Positions 33,955 through 36,478 of a stretch of DNA of 36,478 bases are shown here, one piece after another; the stretch's first letter is position 1, and the number at the start of each line of letters is the position of its first letter. Position numbers and translations under genes: made by a program. The stretch is from the NCBI GenBank assembly GCA_018970785.1, contig JAGWVR010000029.1, positions 1-36,478 on the forward strand, read 5' to 3'. The notes under the pieces are model-generated. The model was not told where the DNA came from, made no database searches, and saw only the letters and a list, made by a program, of their open reading frames with translations. Source of the DNA: Planctomycetota bacterium. GTDB lineage: Bacteria; Planctomycetota; Planctomycetia; Pirellulales; UBA1268.

Positions 33955-34745
33955 GCGCCGCGCCCCCGCCCCGGTCGGCGGCCGTCGGCGCCGGTCTCCC
34001 GACCACCGCCCGGCCCGGGAACGGGCTCGGGGCCGCCGTCGCCCGATGGCGATCCCTTCCCCGTGCTTCCACTGGCCACCATCGGACCAGCCCAGGCGTC
34101 GTACATCACGAGCAGATTGAGCATCCCGGCGAGCATCGTCCACAGCGTGCCGATGTCGAACCACCGCCCGAGGCGGCGGTGCCACAGCGACACCTGGTCG
34201 AAGCGGCTTTCCCTTCCCGGGGGACGATCGACGAAGTCGTCGGGTTCGATGTCGGGATCGGCCTGCACGAGCCGGTCGGCGTAGCGGCGCGACACGACCT
34301 GCCGCGGCACGAGCGGCGGCGCGAGGAAGCTGCCGGGAAGCAGCGGCTCGCGGGCGGTGCCATGGAGGCTCGACGTCTGGACCAGCGCCGGCAGGGCGAC
34401 GATCCCGATGCCGGCCTGGCAGAGGAAGCTCCAGCGGTCGATCCGCGCCACGAGCGGCCGCCCCGGAGCCAACGCCCGCGGGGTCCACGAGGCATACACC
34501 GACCGGCCACCGCCGAGCCACATCCCGACCACGAGCGTGAACAGGATCACGCCCATGAACACGCCTCCCTTGAACCGGCGCCCCTGGTAGAGCTGGCCGA
34601 GACCGGGGACGAGCCAGGAGAGGAACGCCGCCAGCGCCGGGTTCTTGAGGTCGATGGCGCTGCCGTCGTCGGGGGAGACGGCGACGATCCGCCCGCGCCG
34701 CCGGGCGTCGGGCGACCTGTCTTTGGCGGCCGGGGAAACGGGCAT
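33951..34745 (-). CDS. Membrane protein with TM2-like motif, resembling DUF6677
   Basis: 264 aa. AAFLSWLVPGLGQLYQGRRFKGGVF (about 34-58) is the TM2-domain motif and leads into a membrane helix (VILFTLVVGMWLGGG). Further hydrophobic segments lie near 105-120 and 195-220 (TLWTMLAGMLNLLVMYD). The C-terminus is Gly/Pro-rich and disordered. The layout resembles the planctomycete DUF6677 family, from memory. GGAGG lies 6 nt before the ATG at 34745, which decides the start. It is coupled to the 87-aa membrane protein. Confidence 0.82.
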   Translation of the reverse strand: MPVSPAAKDRSPDARRRGRIVAVSPDDGSAIDLKNPALAAFLSWLVPGLGQLYQGRRFKGGVFMGVILFTLVVGMWLGGGRSVYASWTPRALAPGRPLVARIDRWSFLCQAGIGIVALPALVQTSSLHGTAREPLLPGSFLAPPLVPRQVVSRRYADRLVQADPDIEPDDFVDRPPGRESRFDQVSLWHRRLGRWFDIGTLWTMLAGMLNLLVMYDAWAGPMVASGSTGKGSPSGDGGPEPVPGPGGGRETGADGRRPGRGRGA

Positions 34746-34818
34746 CGGAACCTCCGGATGAGCGGTCGATCGTACCAGGGTTTTCCCGCGACGGGCGCCG
34801 GGAATCGGCGTTTGCCCC

Positions 34819-35700
34819 TCAGCTCCAGAGGCGGCGGACCGGGCGGACCGTGGCCGGCGTGGTGGCCGTCTCGGCGGTCGCCTGCGGTGCCGGCGCCGGG
34901 GAGTCGGCGGGAAGCAACTCGCACCACGCGCGCTCGACGAGCTCCGGGTCGACCGTCGCCACGTTGGCGCCGGCCGCGGCAGCCAGCGCCAGGCGTGCCA
35001 ATTGCACCACGCGGCGCGGGACGCCGCCGGTGAACCGGGCGAGGGCCCCGGCCGCCACCGGCGAGAACAGCGGCTCACGCGCGCCGATCCGGGCCCCCTC
35101 CCAGGCGAGGAACGCGGCGACCTCGTCCTCCGTCCACGGCGGCAGATCGATCCGCAGCGTGATCTGCGACCGGAGCTGCGCCGGGAGCGCGGCGAGGGCC
35201 TCGGGCACCGCCGTCGCCACGACCAGCACGCGCGCGAACCGCGGCTCGGCGCCCCCCGTCAGCCGGCCGATGCCGGCCAGCGCGTCGGCGGGGCCGCGGT
35301 CGAGATCGTCGAACAGTAGCGCGGTGGTCCGCTCCATGAGCGTGTTCTCTCGGAGGCGCGCCTCGAGCCGGCTCCACTCGCTCCCGGGGTCGGCGCGGCT
35401 GGCCGGGTCGAGCGGCAGCCGCTCGAGGAGCAGCCCGATCCATTCCCCGGAGCCGAGGCCGGCCAGCGACAGCACCGCGACCTCCGCGCCGGCCCCGGCC
35501 AGCCGGCGCGCCGCCGCGGCGAGGAAGTGGCTCTTGCCGCCGCCGGTGGCCGCGGTGACGACGCCGAGCCGCTGCCGTTGCCCATGCAGCCATTCGAGCC
35601 GGGCCAGCGCTTCTTCCTGCGGCTGCGCGACGTGGAACGTCGCCGGCGACAGCGTGCCGTCGAACGGAGCGGGACGCGGTGGAGGATCGTGAGGGGGCAT
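34819..35700 (-). CDS. ExeA/GspA-like AAA ATPase
   Basis: 293 aa. TFHVAQPQEEALARLEWLHGQRQRLGVVTAATGGGKS is typical of the ExeA/MSHA-type AAA family. Walker A lies at 50-57 (K56, S57) and Walker B is LLFDDLD (D131, D132). GVPRRVVQLARLAL near the C-terminus fits sensor 2 of this group. These ATPases assist secretion-pore assembly (ExeA) or act in transposition (TnsC-like); no secretion or transposase gene is adjacent, so the role is open. The family's C-terminal peptidoglycan-binding domain is absent. The ATG at 35700 has no clear Shine-Dalgarno site. Confidence 0.82.
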   Translation of the reverse strand: MPPHDPPPRPAPFDGTLSPATFHVAQPQEEALARLEWLHGQRQRLGVVTAATGGGKSHFLAAAARRLAGAGAEVAVLSLAGLGSGEWIGLLLERLPLDPASRADPGSEWSRLEARLRENTLMERTTALLFDDLDRGPADALAGIGRLTGGAEPRFARVLVVATAVPEALAALPAQLRSQITLRIDLPPWTEDEVAAFLAWEGARIGAREPLFSPVAAGALARFTGGVPRRVVQLARLALAAAAGANVATVDPELVERAWCELLPADSPAPAPQATAETATTPATVRPVRRLWS

Positions 35701-35849
35701 CGGCACGGCAGGCGGGAGGGGACGGGGGCGGGAGTGTAGCGGGGGGTGAGGGCGCGGGTCAGGAGCAATCGCTGGCGCGGAAGCCCGCGGGAGTGGAGAA
35801 TGCCGGCAGCTGGCGGGAGCCGCCGCTGCCACTCCGCCACGCAGGTCCG

Positions 35850-36478
35850 ATGAGCGAGCGATTCTTTCTCCCCGCGCCCCCGGTCGACGGCCGCGCCGTG
35901 CTCATCGGCGACGAGGCCCGCCACCTGGCGCGTGTCATGCGGGCGCGGCCGGGGGACCGTGTCGAGCTGTTCGACGGCCGGGGCACGCGCTGGCCGGCCG
36001 AGGTGGTGGCGATCGGCCGCGACCGCGTCGAGCTTCGCACCGCGGCGCCCGTCTCGGCGCCGCTCCCCGGCGGCCCGGCGCTGACGGTGGCGGTAGCGCT
36101 CCCCAAGGGGGAGCGGCAGCAGTGGCTCGCCGAAAAACTCACCGAGCTGGGGGCCGCGGCCCTGCTGCCGCTGGTGACGACGCGCGGCGTCGCCGAACCC
36201 GGCGCCGCGGCCCGCGCGCGGCTCGAACGCGCGGTGCTCGAAGCCTGCAAGCAGTGCCGGCGCGATCACCTCCTCGCCGTCCTCGATCCGGCGACCGTCG
36301 CTGGCGCACTTGCCGCCACGCCCTCCGGCAGCCAACTGCTCCTCGCCGACCCTGGAGGCGCGGCGCTGGTCGCGGACCGGACGGCGCCGGCGGCGCTCGT
36401 CCTCGTCGGATCGGAGGGGGGCTTCACGCCGGAGGAGATCGCCGTCGCCCTGGCCGCTGGCGCGAGGCGTGTGTCATT
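35850..36478 (+). CDS. rsmE: RsmE, 16S rRNA m3U1498 methyltransferase (3' end outside window)
   Basis: The first 209 residues are visible; the frame is open at the window edge. It starts MSERFFLPAP and shows the PUA-like N-terminal part (DEARHLARVMRARPGDRVELFDGRG). The SPOUT domain has LPKGERQQWLAEKLTELGA, RAVLEACKQCRR and the knot segment VLVGSEGGFTPEE, close to the family's IGPEGG. It methylates U1498 of 16S rRNA at N3. The ATG at 35850 has AGG upstream. It is divergent from the ExeA-like gene across a 149-bp spacer. Confidence 0.92.
   Translation, partial: MSERFFLPAPPVDGRAVLIGDEARHLARVMRARPGDRVELFDGRGTRWPAEVVAIGRDRVELRTAAPVSAPLPGGPALTVAVALPKGERQQWLAEKLTELGAAALLPLVTTRGVAEPGAAARARLERAVLEACKQCRRDHLLAVLDPATVAGALAATPSGSQLLLADPGGAALVADRTAPAALVLVGSEGGFTPEEIAVALAAGARRVS

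Noticed and set aside
1..36478. CRISPR arrays, insertion sequences, prophage or integrase genes
   Set aside because: No regularly spaced repeats and no transposase, integrase or phage-like proteins were found on either strand.

Overview
The window reads as a piece of a high-GC planctomycete chromosome, probably Pirellulales-like. This is inferred from gene content, not from a marker phylogeny. The clues are a DUF1559 protein with a type II pseudopilin N-terminus (119-1078), a PEP-CTERM surface protein built of autotransporter-associated beta-strand repeats (2465-4645), a SpoVG with an inserted zinc ribbon beside ispE (30586-32130), an ExeA-like ATPase and several small membrane proteins. Coding density is high on both strands, and neighbouring genes often share ATGA stop/start overlaps. 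I saw no rRNA, tRNA, CRISPR array or insertion sequence.

Layout. 1-7.1 kb: DUF1559 protein, NodS-like methyltransferase, PEP-CTERM repeat protein, and an MsbA-type ABC exporter coupled to a HEAT-repeat protein. 7.1-10.0 kb, minus strand: a ketol-acid-reductoisomerase-like protein that has lost catalytic residues, its overlapping SCP2-like partner, a histidine phosphatase, and a LuxR-type regulator with a degenerate receiver. 10.2-13.3 kb, plus strand: a secreted alpha/beta hydrolase ending in a strong GC-rich hairpin, then a STAS anti-sigma antagonist and a receiver-PP2C (RsbU-type) phosphatase, i.e. part of a partner-switching module. 13.3-15.35 kb: an anomalous AT-richer segment with about 0.9 kb of apparently non-coding DNA and a three-gene cassette (a DUF6941-like protein, a 77-aa protein, a PemK/MazF-like protein). 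It is the best candidate here for a poorly described system. 15.37-22.73 kb, minus strand: a five-gene chemosensory operon cheA-cheW-mcp-cheB-cheR. 22.9-25.2 kb, plus strand: DUF983 protein, SMP-30-type lactonase, DUF4870 protein; then a VOC-fold protein on the minus strand. 25.8-30.6 kb, plus strand: lysS, a LolC/E-type permease, a LolD-type ATPase and a class IV aminotransferase. 30.6-36.5 kb: ispE-spoVG, a small membrane protein, rlmN, a pair of coupled membrane proteins, an ExeA-like ATPase, and the 5' part of rsmE, cut by the window end.

How parts work together. The che genes form a complete receptor-kinase-adaptation set but have no separate CheY. The only CheY-like domain is the first receiver of CheB, where the phosphorylatable Asp is Asn. 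The STAS protein and PP2C phosphatase should act as antagonist and phosphatase of an anti-sigma kinase encoded elsewhere. The LolC/E-type and LolD-type proteins should form one ABC complex for outer-membrane lipoprotein release or a related export. Three proteins in the window (KARI-like, NarL-like, CheB first receiver) have recognisable folds but lack key catalytic or phosphorylation residues.
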